Below, piece by piece: positions 51,610 to 61,177 of a stretch of DNA of 64,000 nucleotides. Made by a program: the position numbers and the translations under genes. Source of the DNA: CAZAEL01 sp964484135 (GTDB lineage: Bacteria; Elusimicrobiota; Elusimicrobia; FEN-1173); the NCBI GenBank assembly GCA_964484135.1, contig CAZAEL010000003.1:31295-95294 (forward strand), in the 5' to 3' direction. Position 1 is the stretch's first letter; each line of letters starts with the position of its first letter. The notes below the pieces were generated by a model. That model did not search any database. It was not told the origin of the DNA and saw nothing but the letters and a program-made list of their open reading frames with translations.

Positions 51610-52977
51610 ATGTACGCGCGGGTCTTCGGCATCGGACGATGGAAGGTGCTCGTCTCCCAGCCGCACGAATGGGCCTTCGGACACGTCGGACTGGACATCC
51701 TCCACACCCTCCACGCGGCGAGGGCGATCGGCGCGCGCGCGTACTTCCTCCCGCCTTCCCGCATGGTGAACCGCGCCCTCTACGAGATCGAGAGCCCGAT
51801 CGTGCCCGTTGTGCGGCAGAACAGCCTGTGGGTGCCGCTGCTGCGGCTGTCGTGGAGGCTCCAGCTTCTGGCGGAGGACACGGCCGAGGCTGTCCGGACA
51901 TTCGCCTTCGTGTCGCAGAAAAGCTTCCTGAAGTGGCTGAAGCGCTGCCGCAAACGTTTCGAGCGACAGATGCTCTTGGCGGCCCAACGCTACATGGAGG
52001 CGAACGATTTCCCCAAACATGTCCGGGTCGAGGTGAAGGAGCGCATCGAGGCGCTCCGACGCCGGGAGGCGGGACCCGAACTGGAGGGGACGCAAGAGGA
52101 CGTCAAACTTTCGCTTTACCAACGCTCTACCATCCGGCATCCGCTGGAAGTTCGGTTCTCGGCCGAAAACGCCCGACGCGCCGAGACGATGGCGCGCGCC
52201 GCAGGTATTGAGTCCACCGAGAGACTGGTGACGGTGCACATCCGCGAATCCGGTTTCAAGCACATGGGGGGCCACGAAGAGGCGCCGTTCGACGTCGCGC
52301 GTAACGGCAGCTTCGAGAACTACGACACGGCCTTCGCGCTTCTGCGCGAGCAGGGCTACGCCATCGTGCGGATCGGCGATCCGATGATGACCCCCTTGCA
52401 ACGGGATGGGATCGTGGATCTGGCCACGTCCCCTCACCGGAACGATCTGCTGGAGTTGTGGTTGCTGTACCGGAGCGCGTTCCATTTGGGTTGCGATTCT
52501 GGTCCCGGCGCGGTCTGCCTCCTGCTCAATACGCCCACCGTCCTCGTGAACACGACGAACCCGATCAACACCTACCCGGTACGCGCCGGGTCGATCTACA
52601 TCCTCAAGCACGTCATCGACCGGGAGACGGGCCGCGAACTTTCCCTGGAGGACCTCCTGACCGAGGAGTACCTCGCGCACTGGCGTACCACCCGACGCTA
52701 CCGCTACGTGGACAACTCCAGCGAGGAGATCCGTTCGGCGGTGGCCGAGATGCTCGAGAACTTGGCCCGGCCGCCGGTCGAATCCGAGGCCCAACGGCGC
52801 TATCACGAGGGCGTTTACCGCGCGATCCAGGAGTTGAAGGGGCGCGTGAGCTATATCCGGAAGTGGGGGACCGACGACGAGTTTCTCGGCGATGGAAGGA
52901 TCGCGCGCTTCTACGCGGACCGGCACTGGCGCGGATCGGGCGTGCCGGCCGCCGTCGCGGCGGGAGGGGTCCGGTGA
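51610..52977 (+). CDS. TIGR04372-like glycosyltransferase, copy 3
   Basis: A 455-aa tandem paralogue of copy 2: FGIGRWKVLVSQPHEWAFGH, LVTVHIRESGFKHMGG (about residue 209), GSFENYDTAFALLREQGY, IVRIGDPMMTPL, FHLGCDSGPGAVC and YVDNSSEEIRSAVAEML. A basic helical insert lies at about residues 100-150. The conserved order of motifs implies the same chemistry on a different acceptor or donor. Its stop overlaps the next gene as GTGA. Confidence 0.8.
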   Translation: MYARVFGIGRWKVLVSQPHEWAFGHVGLDILHTLHAARAIGARAYFLPPSRMVNRALYEIESPIVPVVRQNSLWVPLLRLSWRLQLLAEDTAEAVRTFAFVSQKSFLKWLKRCRKRFERQMLLAAQRYMEANDFPKHVRVEVKERIEALRRREAGPELEGTQEDVKLSLYQRSTIRHPLEVRFSAENARRAETMARAAGIESTERLVTVHIRESGFKHMGGHEEAPFDVARNGSFENYDTAFALLREQGYAIVRIGDPMMTPLQRDGIVDLATSPHRNDLLELWLLYRSAFHLGCDSGPGAVCLLLNTPTVLVNTTNPINTYPVRAGSIYILKHVIDRETGRELSLEDLLTEEYLAHWRTTRRYRYVDNSSEEIRSAVAEMLENLARPPVESEAQRRYHEGVYRAIQELKGRVSYIRKWGTDDEFLGDGRIARFYADRHWRGSGVPAAVAAGGVR

Positions 52978-55772
52978 GGATACTCTTCTTCATGCCCGGC
53001 CCCGGGTACCTGAGACACTACGCGTCCACGTTGCGGCTCCTGGCCGGAAGGGGCCATCGCGTGCACCTCGCCTTCGACGGCAACGAGCCGGACGTGGACA
53101 CGGGGCAGGCCCTTCTCGACGACCTCGCGCGCGAGTTCCCGGGGATCACCTGGGGAGCCGTCGTCACGCCGGAGCCCTCCGTTTGGCCGACGCTCTCCCG
53201 GGCCGTCCGGCTGTTCCTCGATTACCTGCGCTATTTCGATCCAGCCTACGAGAAGGCGACAATCCTGCGGGACCGGATGCACGGCAAGACTCCCGAGAAC
53301 CTCCTCCGGGCCTTCGATTTCGTCGTCAAGTCGTGCCGCGTGCCGCCGGCCCTCCTGCGCCCCGTGCTGCGGGCGCTGGACTACGCGGTCCCAGTCGAGC
53401 CGGCGCTTCTCGACTGGATCCGGACCCGCGAATCGGACCTTATCCTCGTCACCCCGCTGGTCTACTTCGGATCGGGCCAGGTCGATTACGTCAAGGCCGC
53501 GCGCCGGCTCGGAATCACGAGCGCGCTGTGCGTCGCGAGCTGGGACAACCTGACGAACAAGGGGCTGATCCGCCTCTCACCGGACCGCGTCTTTGTCTGG
53601 AACGAACACCAGCGCACGGAGGCCGCCGAACTCCACGGCATCCCCCCGGAGCGGGTGACGACCACGGGCGCCCAGACCTTCGACGATTGGTTCGTCTACC
53701 GTCCGGCCCGCGCGCGCGAAGAGTTCCTGCGGACCGTGGGGTTGCCTGCGGACCGTCCATTCTTGCTCTACCTGTGCTCTTCGAAATCCATCGCCCCCAA
53801 CGAGGTCGTGTTCATCGAGAAATGGGTCAAGGCGTTGCGCTCGTCGGGTTCGGAGACACTGCGCCGGGCCGGCGTCCTCGTGCGGCCGCACCCGAAAAAC
53901 CTCGAACAATGGGCGTATCCGGACGTCCTGCGGCACGACGGGGTCGTGGTTTGGCCGCGGGACATCCACGACTGGGTGATCGATGACGAATCGAAGTCCG
54001 CCTATTTCGACACGCTGTATCATTGCGCCGCGGTGGTCGGCATCAACACCAGCGCCCTCATCGAGGCGGCGATCGTGGGGCGTGCCGTCTATTCGGTCCT
54101 GGCGCCCGAATTCGTGCGCACCCAGCAGGGTACGCTGCATTTCCGCTACCTGGAGGGCGGGCTCCTGCGGGTGGCCCAGGGCTTTGACCAACACCTGCGG
54201 CAACTCGACGACGTGCTCTCCGGCCGGACGGATGACCGCGAGCGGTGCCGGGCCTTCACGGAGGGGTTCGTCCGTCCGCATGGTCTCGATACCCCGGCCG
54301 CCCAGCGACTGGCGGCGGGGATCGAATCGCTGGGGGGGACTGGGATGTCCCGGCCGTGGTGGGCGCTCGGGGTCGTCTGGAGGCTTCGCTTTGCGCTCTA
54401 CCCGCTCGCATGGCTGACCCGGGCCCTTTCCGCGAAGCCGGGACGTCGCTGGAAGAACGGACTCGTCGACGTCCTCCTCCCCGAACCGGACAGGTTCCCG
54501 ATGTCGGCGATCATCGGCATCGCGGCGCGCATCCGCCTGTATGCGGTCTTCTACGAACTGGTTTGGGGTCCGAGACAGCGCGCTTGGTGGGAACAGAAAA
54601 GGGCCGATTGGGTGGCGTTCTGGTCTTCCGTGCGGCATGTCTGGGACGAAACTTGGCTAGGACTCGGCGAGCGCGTCATCGATGTCCTCGCGCGCGTGTT
54701 GACGAACCGCCGCCCGGCCGTCCGCCGGCTCGGCCGCGGGTGGGCGGCTGGAGCGTATTCCGCGCTGCAGAAAGGAAGCATGGGCTACCGGCTCGGCCCA
54801 CGGAAGGGCGGGGACCGACTGATGGTCGCCGGACCGTGGCTCGGCGACCTCTGGACCGAACTGTTCGTCTGGATACCCTTCTTGGAATGGGTGAAGCGTT
54901 CCCTCGCCCTATCGGACGAGGAGTTCCTGGCCGTTTCTCGCGGAGGCATGGGATCTTGGTATCGCTCCGTCTGCCGGCGTTACATCGATGTATTCGAACT
55001 CCTCGAGCCGTCGCCTCTCGGTCGGGAAATTGAGCGGCTGCGGCGAAGCGGGGGCGCATACTGGCAGGCCTGGAAGTCGCCCATCGAGGGCGAGATCGCG
55101 GCGCGTCTCAAGCAGGCGCATAAGTCCCGCCCGTTGGAGTTCCTGCCGCCCCGCGCCATGTTTCGCACCTTCAGAACCCTGCTCGAAAACGAGAAGTCCC
55201 GCCCGCTCGCGCCGTTGCTGCTCCGCTCCATGGCGGAGAGGAGAGATGTCCGTCGTCCGCCGACCCCTGACGTGCCTGCGGGACTCCCATCCGTTTACGT
55301 GGCCGTGAGGCTCTCCTTTTGCGATATCTTTCCCGATACGCCGGAGAACCGAAGGATTGCCGCCGAGGTGGTACGTTCGGTCGCGTCAAGGACGGACGTC
55401 GTCCTTCTCGAGTCGACCGAGGAGGGGGAGGGCACGAACAACGTCGGAGAAGACGTCGTGGGGCGCGTGCATCGGCTGGATCCGGATCCAGCCACGGCGC
55501 TGGGGCGTCGGGCGGCGGTGGTGGCGGGCGCGGCGGCCTTCGTCGGGACGTACGGAGGATTCGCCCATCTCGCGACGCTTCACGGCGTGCCTTCGATCGG
55601 GCTCTATTCGGAGCGCGGCCGCCTGAGCGCATGCGACGCCGAGTTCCGGCAGAGTGTCGCCGCTGAACGCGGTCTGGCACCCGTCATGCTGGCGGACGCG
55701 ACGCGCGGCGATCGCTCCTGGCTCGAGTCACTGGGCCGGGCCAGGACATCTGCCGAGAGGGTGGTCGCGTGA
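52974..55772 (+). CDS. Giant two-domain glycan enzyme, copy 1
   Basis: A 932-aa fusion. Residues about 1-430 form a GT-B-like domain: FFMPGPGYLRHYASTLRLLA, SWDNLTNKGLIRLSPDRVFV, VRPHPKNLEQW and GINTSALIEAAIVGR. The same domain stands alone at 58434. Residues about 600-932 are the WIPF/GTYGGF domain, here partly degenerate: GPWLGDLWTELFVWIPF has lost the ExGFE core, while SRGGMGSWYRS and FVGTYGGFAHLA are kept. A basic linker with weak helices joins them. GTG 52974 overlaps the previous stop. Two sequential transfers by one protein is a reasonable but unproven reading. Confidence 0.75.
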   Translation: MRILFFMPGPGYLRHYASTLRLLAGRGHRVHLAFDGNEPDVDTGQALLDDLAREFPGITWGAVVTPEPSVWPTLSRAVRLFLDYLRYFDPAYEKATILRDRMHGKTPENLLRAFDFVVKSCRVPPALLRPVLRALDYAVPVEPALLDWIRTRESDLILVTPLVYFGSGQVDYVKAARRLGITSALCVASWDNLTNKGLIRLSPDRVFVWNEHQRTEAAELHGIPPERVTTTGAQTFDDWFVYRPARAREEFLRTVGLPADRPFLLYLCSSKSIAPNEVVFIEKWVKALRSSGSETLRRAGVLVRPHPKNLEQWAYPDVLRHDGVVVWPRDIHDWVIDDESKSAYFDTLYHCAAVVGINTSALIEAAIVGRAVYSVLAPEFVRTQQGTLHFRYLEGGLLRVAQGFDQHLRQLDDVLSGRTDDRERCRAFTEGFVRPHGLDTPAAQRLAAGIESLGGTGMSRPWWALGVVWRLRFALYPLAWLTRALSAKPGRRWKNGLVDVLLPEPDRFPMSAIIGIAARIRLYAVFYELVWGPRQRAWWEQKRADWVAFWSSVRHVWDETWLGLGERVIDVLARVLTNRRPAVRRLGRGWAAGAYSALQKGSMGYRLGPRKGGDRLMVAGPWLGDLWTELFVWIPFLEWVKRSLALSDEEFLAVSRGGMGSWYRSVCRRYIDVFELLEPSPLGREIERLRRSGGAYWQAWKSPIEGEIAARLKQAHKSRPLEFLPPRAMFRTFRTLLENEKSRPLAPLLLRSMAERRDVRRPPTPDVPAGLPSVYVAVRLSFCDIFPDTPENRRIAAEVVRSVASRTDVVLLESTEEGEGTNNVGEDVVGRVHRLDPDPATALGRRAAVVAGAAAFVGTYGGFAHLATLHGVPSIGLYSERGRLSACDAEFRQSVAAERGLAPVMLADATRGDRSWLESLGRARTSAERVVA

Positions 55773-58432
55773 AGATACTCTTCTCGATGACGCATTTCGG
55801 GTACATCCGCAACTACGAGTCCACGCTGCGGCTCCTGGCGGCGCGGGGACATCGGGTGCACTTGTGCTTCACCAACGCGGAGAAGCTGGGGGAAGGAGTT
55901 CTCGCGGAGCGGCTGGCCAAGGACTGCCCGAACATCACCTACAGCGCCCCCTTCAAGCGCCCGGCGGACCTGTGGCTGGACCTGACGCGTTTGGTCCGCA
56001 TGCTGACGGACTACCTGCGTTACTTGCACCCGCGCTTCCGGGATGCGGTCAAGCTCCGAGAACGGGTGGCGGAACGTCTGCCCCGGAAGCTCACGGGACT
56101 CTTCCGACTGCCGGGGCTGCGGAGCCCCGCCTTCGTGCGCTTCGCGGAGCGATTTCTGCGCGAGGTGGAAACGGTCCTCCCGCTCAGCCCGGAGATCATG
56201 GAAAAAGTCCGTTCCCAAGACCCCACCGTCCTGCTCGTGACACCGCTCGTGGAGCTCGCCTCCGAGCAGACGGACTACCTCAAGTGCGCCCGCGCCCTGG
56301 GCGTGAAGACGGGCCTCTGCGTGTACAGCTGGGACAACCTCACCAACAAGGGCGTCGTGAAGATACTGCCCGACATGATCACCGTCTGGAACGAGGCTCA
56401 GCGGACGGAGGCGGTGGAACTGCACGGCGCGGACCCCACCCGGGTGGTGGTGACGGGGGCGCCCTCGTACGAGCATTGGTTCCAGTGGAAGCCGTCCACG
56501 ACGAAGGAGGAATTCTGCCGCCGCGTCGGTCTCCGGGCGGATGCGCCGTTCATCCTGTACGTCTGCTCCTCCCCGTTCATCGCGCCGGCGGAGACCGGCT
56601 TCGTCCGGCGCTGGATCGAGGGTCTGCGCGCCTCCCCGGACCCGCTCCTGCGGGAGTGCGGCGTGCTCGTCCGGCCCCATCCCCAGAACGCCCTGCAGTG
56701 GGAGGGGGTGACGCTGGAGGATCTCGGGAACGTCGCGGTGTGGCCGCGGACGGGGATCAACCCGGTGGACGCCGCCACGCGCTCCAACTACTACGATTCC
56801 ATCCACCACTGCTCCGCCGTGATGGGCGTGAACACCAGCGCCCTGATCGAGTCCGGCATCGTGGGCCGGCCCGTATATACGATGATGTCGGAGGATTTCG
56901 CCGGCACCCAGACGGGCACGCTCCACTTCCACCACTTGGTGAACGTGGAAGGCGGCCTCCTGCACGTGGCCCGCGACCCGGAGGAAAACCGGGCCCAGAT
57001 CGCGGCGGCGCTGGGGGATGGCGCGGGGGGGAAGATGCGTCCCTTTATCGAGGCTTTCGTCCGTCCTCACGGCGGGGGAAAGCCGGCCAGCGAACACTTG
57101 GTGGATGCCATCGAGCGATTGGGCGTGGAACCAACCGCCACGCGGGTCCGGATGCCCTGGTGGACTTCGCCGTTCCGGGGACTGCTCTCCTTCGCCGCTC
57201 TGTCGCTTCTCCTCCTGAGCCTGCTCAAGGACCGGCGCCGGGAGAATTGGCGGAAAAAAGCGCGCATGGTCTCGATCTGGTTCTCGGCGACCTTCCTCCG
57301 GCCCTTCAAAGCGGCCGTGAACGCGTTCCTCGGCGCGATCACGAGGATCGGCTACGTACGGTGGTTCGTCAATACGCAGATCCTGACGCGTACCCCACCC
57401 CAGACGTCCGCCTGGACCGAGGTGTGGGCCGTGCGGGAGATCAAGACGCGCGTCCTGCCGCTGCAGGGCATCAAGACGCCCATCATCGTGGGGCCGTGGT
57501 TCAGCGAGGTCGGTTTTGAGGTGCTGTACTGGATCCCTTTCGTGCGCTGGCTGAAGGCGAACTTCCTCACCAAGGAAAACGAACTGATCGTGGTCTCCCG
57601 CGGAGGCGCGCGGCAATGGTACGAGGACATCTCGGATAAGTACGTGGATATCCTGGACTGTTTCTCGCCCGATGAATTCCGGCGCAAGAACGAGGCCCGG
57701 ATGCGGAACGGGAAGCAGAAGCAGCGCAGCATCACCGAGCTCGATAACGAGATCATCGACTATGTGAAGCGCACCATGTGGCTCGGGGACGTCCGCGCCA
57801 TCCACCCGTCGCTCATGTACAAGATGTTCAACCCCTACTGGAAGGGATTCGTCCCGCCCACCTTCATCCAGGCCCTGACCACCTACCAGCCGATGACGGG
57901 TGTGGAGGATGAGCGGGTTCTGGCGCGCCTGCCGGAGGACTATGTGGCCGTGAAGTTCTATTTCAGCTACGCCTTCCCGGACACGCCGGAGAACCGGGCC
58001 TTCATCGCCAGTGTGGTGGAGAGGCTGTCGCGCAAGACGGACGTGGTGATGCTGAACACCGACTTTACCCTGGACGACCATTCCGACTTCTCCGCCGTCC
58101 GTCGGGCCCGCGTGCATACCCTGGCCGATCTCATGACGCCTAGCGACAACCTGCGCGTGCAAACCCTCGCGGTGAGCCGCGCCAAAGCGTTCGTGGGGAC
58201 CTACGGCGGGTTTTCCTACATCGCCCCGTTCTGCGGGGTGAACGCGCTTTCGTTCTTTTCCGATCCCACCCAGTTCAACTCGCACCACCACGAACTGGCC
58301 CAGCGCATCTACTCCCGGAACGGCTTCGGTTCGCTCACGCTCTTGCACGTGCGAGACGCCGGCTTGGTGGACCTGGTGTTCGGCCCCGATGTCACGGCCC
58401 GGACTCTCTCCGCAAAGGGACCGGTGGCCTGA
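55769..58432 (+). CDS. Giant two-domain glycan enzyme, copy 2
   Basis: An 887-aa tandem paralogue of the preceding fusion. N-domain: FSMTHFGYIRNYESTLRLLA, CVYSWDNLTNKGVVKILPD, VRPHPQNALQW, GVNTSALIESGIVGR. A linker with one hydrophobic segment (GLLSFAALSLLLLSLL, about residue 470) could be a membrane anchor. The C-domain is intact: GPWFSEVGFEVLYWIPF (about residue 575), VVSRGGARQWYE, VAVKFYFSYAFPDTPEN, FVGTYGGFSYIAPF. GTG 55769 overlaps the previous stop. Because both domains look complete, this copy is the better guide to family function. Confidence 0.77.
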   Translation: MKILFSMTHFGYIRNYESTLRLLAARGHRVHLCFTNAEKLGEGVLAERLAKDCPNITYSAPFKRPADLWLDLTRLVRMLTDYLRYLHPRFRDAVKLRERVAERLPRKLTGLFRLPGLRSPAFVRFAERFLREVETVLPLSPEIMEKVRSQDPTVLLVTPLVELASEQTDYLKCARALGVKTGLCVYSWDNLTNKGVVKILPDMITVWNEAQRTEAVELHGADPTRVVVTGAPSYEHWFQWKPSTTKEEFCRRVGLRADAPFILYVCSSPFIAPAETGFVRRWIEGLRASPDPLLRECGVLVRPHPQNALQWEGVTLEDLGNVAVWPRTGINPVDAATRSNYYDSIHHCSAVMGVNTSALIESGIVGRPVYTMMSEDFAGTQTGTLHFHHLVNVEGGLLHVARDPEENRAQIAAALGDGAGGKMRPFIEAFVRPHGGGKPASEHLVDAIERLGVEPTATRVRMPWWTSPFRGLLSFAALSLLLLSLLKDRRRENWRKKARMVSIWFSATFLRPFKAAVNAFLGAITRIGYVRWFVNTQILTRTPPQTSAWTEVWAVREIKTRVLPLQGIKTPIIVGPWFSEVGFEVLYWIPFVRWLKANFLTKENELIVVSRGGARQWYEDISDKYVDILDCFSPDEFRRKNEARMRNGKQKQRSITELDNEIIDYVKRTMWLGDVRAIHPSLMYKMFNPYWKGFVPPTFIQALTTYQPMTGVEDERVLARLPEDYVAVKFYFSYAFPDTPENRAFIASVVERLSRKTDVVMLNTDFTLDDHSDFSAVRRARVHTLADLMTPSDNLRVQTLAVSRAKAFVGTYGGFSYIAPFCGVNALSFFSDPTQFNSHHHELAQRIYSRNGFGSLTLLHVRDAGLVDLVFGPDVTARTLSAKGPVA

Positions 58433-58433
58433 C

Positions 58434-59990
58434 GTGCGCTTCCTTTTCGTGATGCACTATCCGGGCTATCTGCGGTACTACGACTCCACCGTTCGGGAGC
58501 TGGCGGCGCGCGGGCACGAGGTGCTGATCGCGTTCGATTCGCCGGGCAAGCAGGCCGAGGGACTCGAGGCCCTGAAGGACGGCCCGAGAAACGTCCGCGT
58601 TCTGGGGCCGACCCCGCGCCGGCGCGACGTGTGGACGGCGCTCGCCGCGTCCCTCCGGACCGCGGTGGATTTCGCCCGCTACCTCCACCCGCGCTACGCC
58701 CGGGCCGACTACCTGCGCGACCGCATGGAGAGCCAGCTCTCCCCGTTGTTCCGGCCGTTCGGATGGGTGCGCTCGGTGTCCGTTCCGGCCTTGAACCGCC
58801 TCGTCCGCCTCTTCGCGTTCCTGGAGGAGGCGGTGCCCGTGGCGCCCGTCCTCGATGCCTTCCTGGCCGAGCACAGGCCGGACGCGCTCTTGGTGACGCC
58901 GCTGGTGACCGACGGCTCCACCCAGGTGGACTTGATCAAGGCCGCGAAGTCCCGGGGGGTCCCTTCCGGGCTTTGCGTGGCGAGCTGGGATCACTTGACG
59001 ACGAAAGGGCTCATCCGTCTTGTGCCGGACCGCATCTTCGTCTGGAACGAGCGGCAGAAAGAGGAGGCGGTTGAATTCCATGGGGTTGCTCCGGAACGTG
59101 TCATCGTCACCGGCGCGCAACCATTCGACAAGTGGTTCGGACGCGCTCCCTCCCGCGACCGCGAGGCCTTCTGTCGCCGCGTGGGGCTCGACCCGGCCAA
59201 ACCCTTCCTGCTCTTCGTGGGCTCCACGGCCTCGATCTCCGAACCGCAGGCGGAGATCGGTTTCGTGCGCCGCTGGGTGCGGGCGCTCCGGGCGTGCCCG
59301 GACGCCGCCGTGAACGGACTGGGCGTCCTCCTCCGGCCACACCCCTACAACCCCGGTTTCTGGGCGAAGGCCGACTTCTCCGGTTTCGCCAACGTCACGG
59401 TGTGGCCGCGGGGCGGGGCGAATCCCGTGGACGAGGGGGACCGCGCGGACTACTTCGATTCGCTTTTCCACGCACAGGCGGTCGTCGGCATCAACACCAG
59501 CGCCATGATCGAGGCGGCGATCGTGGGCCGGCCGGTGTTCACCCTCCTCCCGGAGGAGTTCGATGACACGCAGACAGGCACCCTGCACTTCCAGTACCTC
59601 CTGCCGGAGAACGGCGGGTTCCTGGAAGTGGCCCGGACGCTGGAGGAGCACGTGGCGCAGTTGGCCCACACCGCGGCCGAGCCCGGGCCCGTCCGGGAGC
59701 GTATCCGCGCGTTCGTGGCGAGCTTCATCCGTCCCCACGGATTGGACCGTGCCTGCACGCCCCTCCTCGCCGACGCCCTCGAGCGGCTGGCCCGGACGAA
59801 GGTTGCGCCGGTCCGCGCCCAGGCCGCGGCGGTGGCGATCCGGCCCGCGCTCTGGCTGGCCGGGGCGGTGCAGACGGCGCTCCGTAAGGCTTTGAAGCCT
59901 CCGAAGAAGAAGGACGCCCCCAAGGCGAAGCCGTCCGCCGTCGCGAAGACGGCCTATCCCGTCCCCCTGGAAAAGAGCCGTGTCCAATAA
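58434..59990 (+). CDS. Stand-alone GT-B-like domain protein
   Basis: A 518-aa protein equal to the N-domain of the two fusions: FVMHYPGYLRYYDSTVRELA, CVASWDHLTTKGLIRLVPD (Asp-His for Asp-Asn), LLRPHPYNPGFW and GINTSAMIEAAIVGR, plus a lysine- and alanine-rich C-terminal tail (KALKPPKKKDAPKAKP). GTG 58434 is the first start after the previous stop and gives the conserved N-terminus MRFLFVMHYPGYL. It is followed, with 11 bp overlap, by a methyltransferase gene. Confidence 0.77.
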   Translation: MRFLFVMHYPGYLRYYDSTVRELAARGHEVLIAFDSPGKQAEGLEALKDGPRNVRVLGPTPRRRDVWTALAASLRTAVDFARYLHPRYARADYLRDRMESQLSPLFRPFGWVRSVSVPALNRLVRLFAFLEEAVPVAPVLDAFLAEHRPDALLVTPLVTDGSTQVDLIKAAKSRGVPSGLCVASWDHLTTKGLIRLVPDRIFVWNERQKEEAVEFHGVAPERVIVTGAQPFDKWFGRAPSRDREAFCRRVGLDPAKPFLLFVGSTASISEPQAEIGFVRRWVRALRACPDAAVNGLGVLLRPHPYNPGFWAKADFSGFANVTVWPRGGANPVDEGDRADYFDSLFHAQAVVGINTSAMIEAAIVGRPVFTLLPEEFDDTQTGTLHFQYLLPENGGFLEVARTLEEHVAQLAHTAAEPGPVRERIRAFVASFIRPHGLDRACTPLLADALERLARTKVAPVRAQAAAVAIRPALWLAGAVQTALRKALKPPKKKDAPKAKPSAVAKTAYPVPLEKSRVQ

Positions 59991-61110
59991 CGAGACAACC
60001 GTCCGAGAGCAGCCGACCCCAGGGTCCGTGAGCGAAGACATCCGCGCCAAGACCGCGTCCCTGCGTGAGAGCCACGCGTTTCAGACCTACCTCCGCGTGC
60101 GCGAGCGCGTATTTGCCATGCTGGACGCCGCCCAACGGGACGGTCTCTACAAGCCCAGCGCCTACTGGCAGGAGGAACTGGAGAACTTCGACTACCTGTT
60201 TGACGCCTCGCCCCGCGTCGTGGAGAAACTGCGCCACCACACCTACCACATCACGGGCCTGCGCGTATACGATTATCGCACCAACAAAGCCCAGGGGCCG
60301 TTTGAGGCCAAGCTACGGGAGCTTATCTCGCTGGGTGGTGCGGACCTGCTCGTGCCCGAGTCTCCCGCGCTGGGCGGCTTCGGTTTCCGGGTGGACGGAA
60401 AGCTCTACAACATCGACACGCTCAAGTTCTACGAAGCCCTCGTGGCTCTGCACCGGGGGGAAGTCCTGCGGGAGTTCCGCAAGAACGCGGAACGGAAGGC
60501 CGTGTGGGAGGTGGGGACGGGCTGGGGAGGGTTCCCTTACCAGTTTAAGACCCTTTGTCCCAATTCGACCTATTTCCTGACGGATTTCCCTGAGCTCTTC
60601 CTTTTTTCCGCCACGTATCTATTGACCCTATTCCCGCAAGCGAGGGCGGCCTTTTACGGCGAACGGCCGCTCGCGGAGATACTGGATCGGTGGCAGGAGT
60701 ACGACTTCGTGTTCATGCCGAACACCTCGCTGGACGAATTCCGGCCGCGGCGCCTCGACCTCGCCGTCAACATGGTGTCTTTCCAGGAGATGCGCTCGGA
60801 CCAGGTGGACGCCTACGCCCGAAAGGCCTTCGAGTCGGGGTGCCGCTACCTCTATAGCCTCAACCGGGACCGCTCGTCGTACAACAGCGAGCTCTCGAAC
60901 GTGCGGGAGATCGTGTCGAAGTACTACTGGCTGCACGACGTCTACGTGCTGCCCGTCAGCTACACCAAGATGATGGATGCGGCCAAGCCGGGCAAGGACA
61001 AGAAGATGGCCAAGAACCAGATGGACTATTTGCACGTCGTCGGCTGGAGGCGGGTGCAGACGGCCTCCGGAGTTGAGGTGTCGGGGGGAGGCTCGATCGT
61101 CCAGAGTTGA
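59980..61110 (+). CDS. Putative sugar O-methyltransferase
   Basis: A 376-aa protein resembling the putative sugar O-methyltransferase family of glycan clusters: SAYWQEELENFDYLFDASP, a long central region with GGFGFRVDGKLYN, and a SAM-binding core AVWEVGTGWGGFPYQFK (about residue 176) followed by YFLTDFPE. YDFVFMPNTSLDEF and the late SELSNVREIVSKYYW are also family-like. GTG 59980 overlaps the upstream gene by 11 bp. No membrane segment. Confidence 0.78.
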   Translation: MSNNETTVREQPTPGSVSEDIRAKTASLRESHAFQTYLRVRERVFAMLDAAQRDGLYKPSAYWQEELENFDYLFDASPRVVEKLRHHTYHITGLRVYDYRTNKAQGPFEAKLRELISLGGADLLVPESPALGGFGFRVDGKLYNIDTLKFYEALVALHRGEVLREFRKNAERKAVWEVGTGWGGFPYQFKTLCPNSTYFLTDFPELFLFSATYLLTLFPQARAAFYGERPLAEILDRWQEYDFVFMPNTSLDEFRPRRLDLAVNMVSFQEMRSDQVDAYARKAFESGCRYLYSLNRDRSSYNSELSNVREIVSKYYWLHDVYVLPVSYTKMMDAAKPGKDKKMAKNQMDYLHVVGWRRVQTASGVEVSGGGSIVQS

Positions 61111-61177
61111 GAACCCGGAGTCGGGGTTTAAGGCCTCGGACTCCCGGATCGCGAGACTCTTGACTGAGGGAACGACC

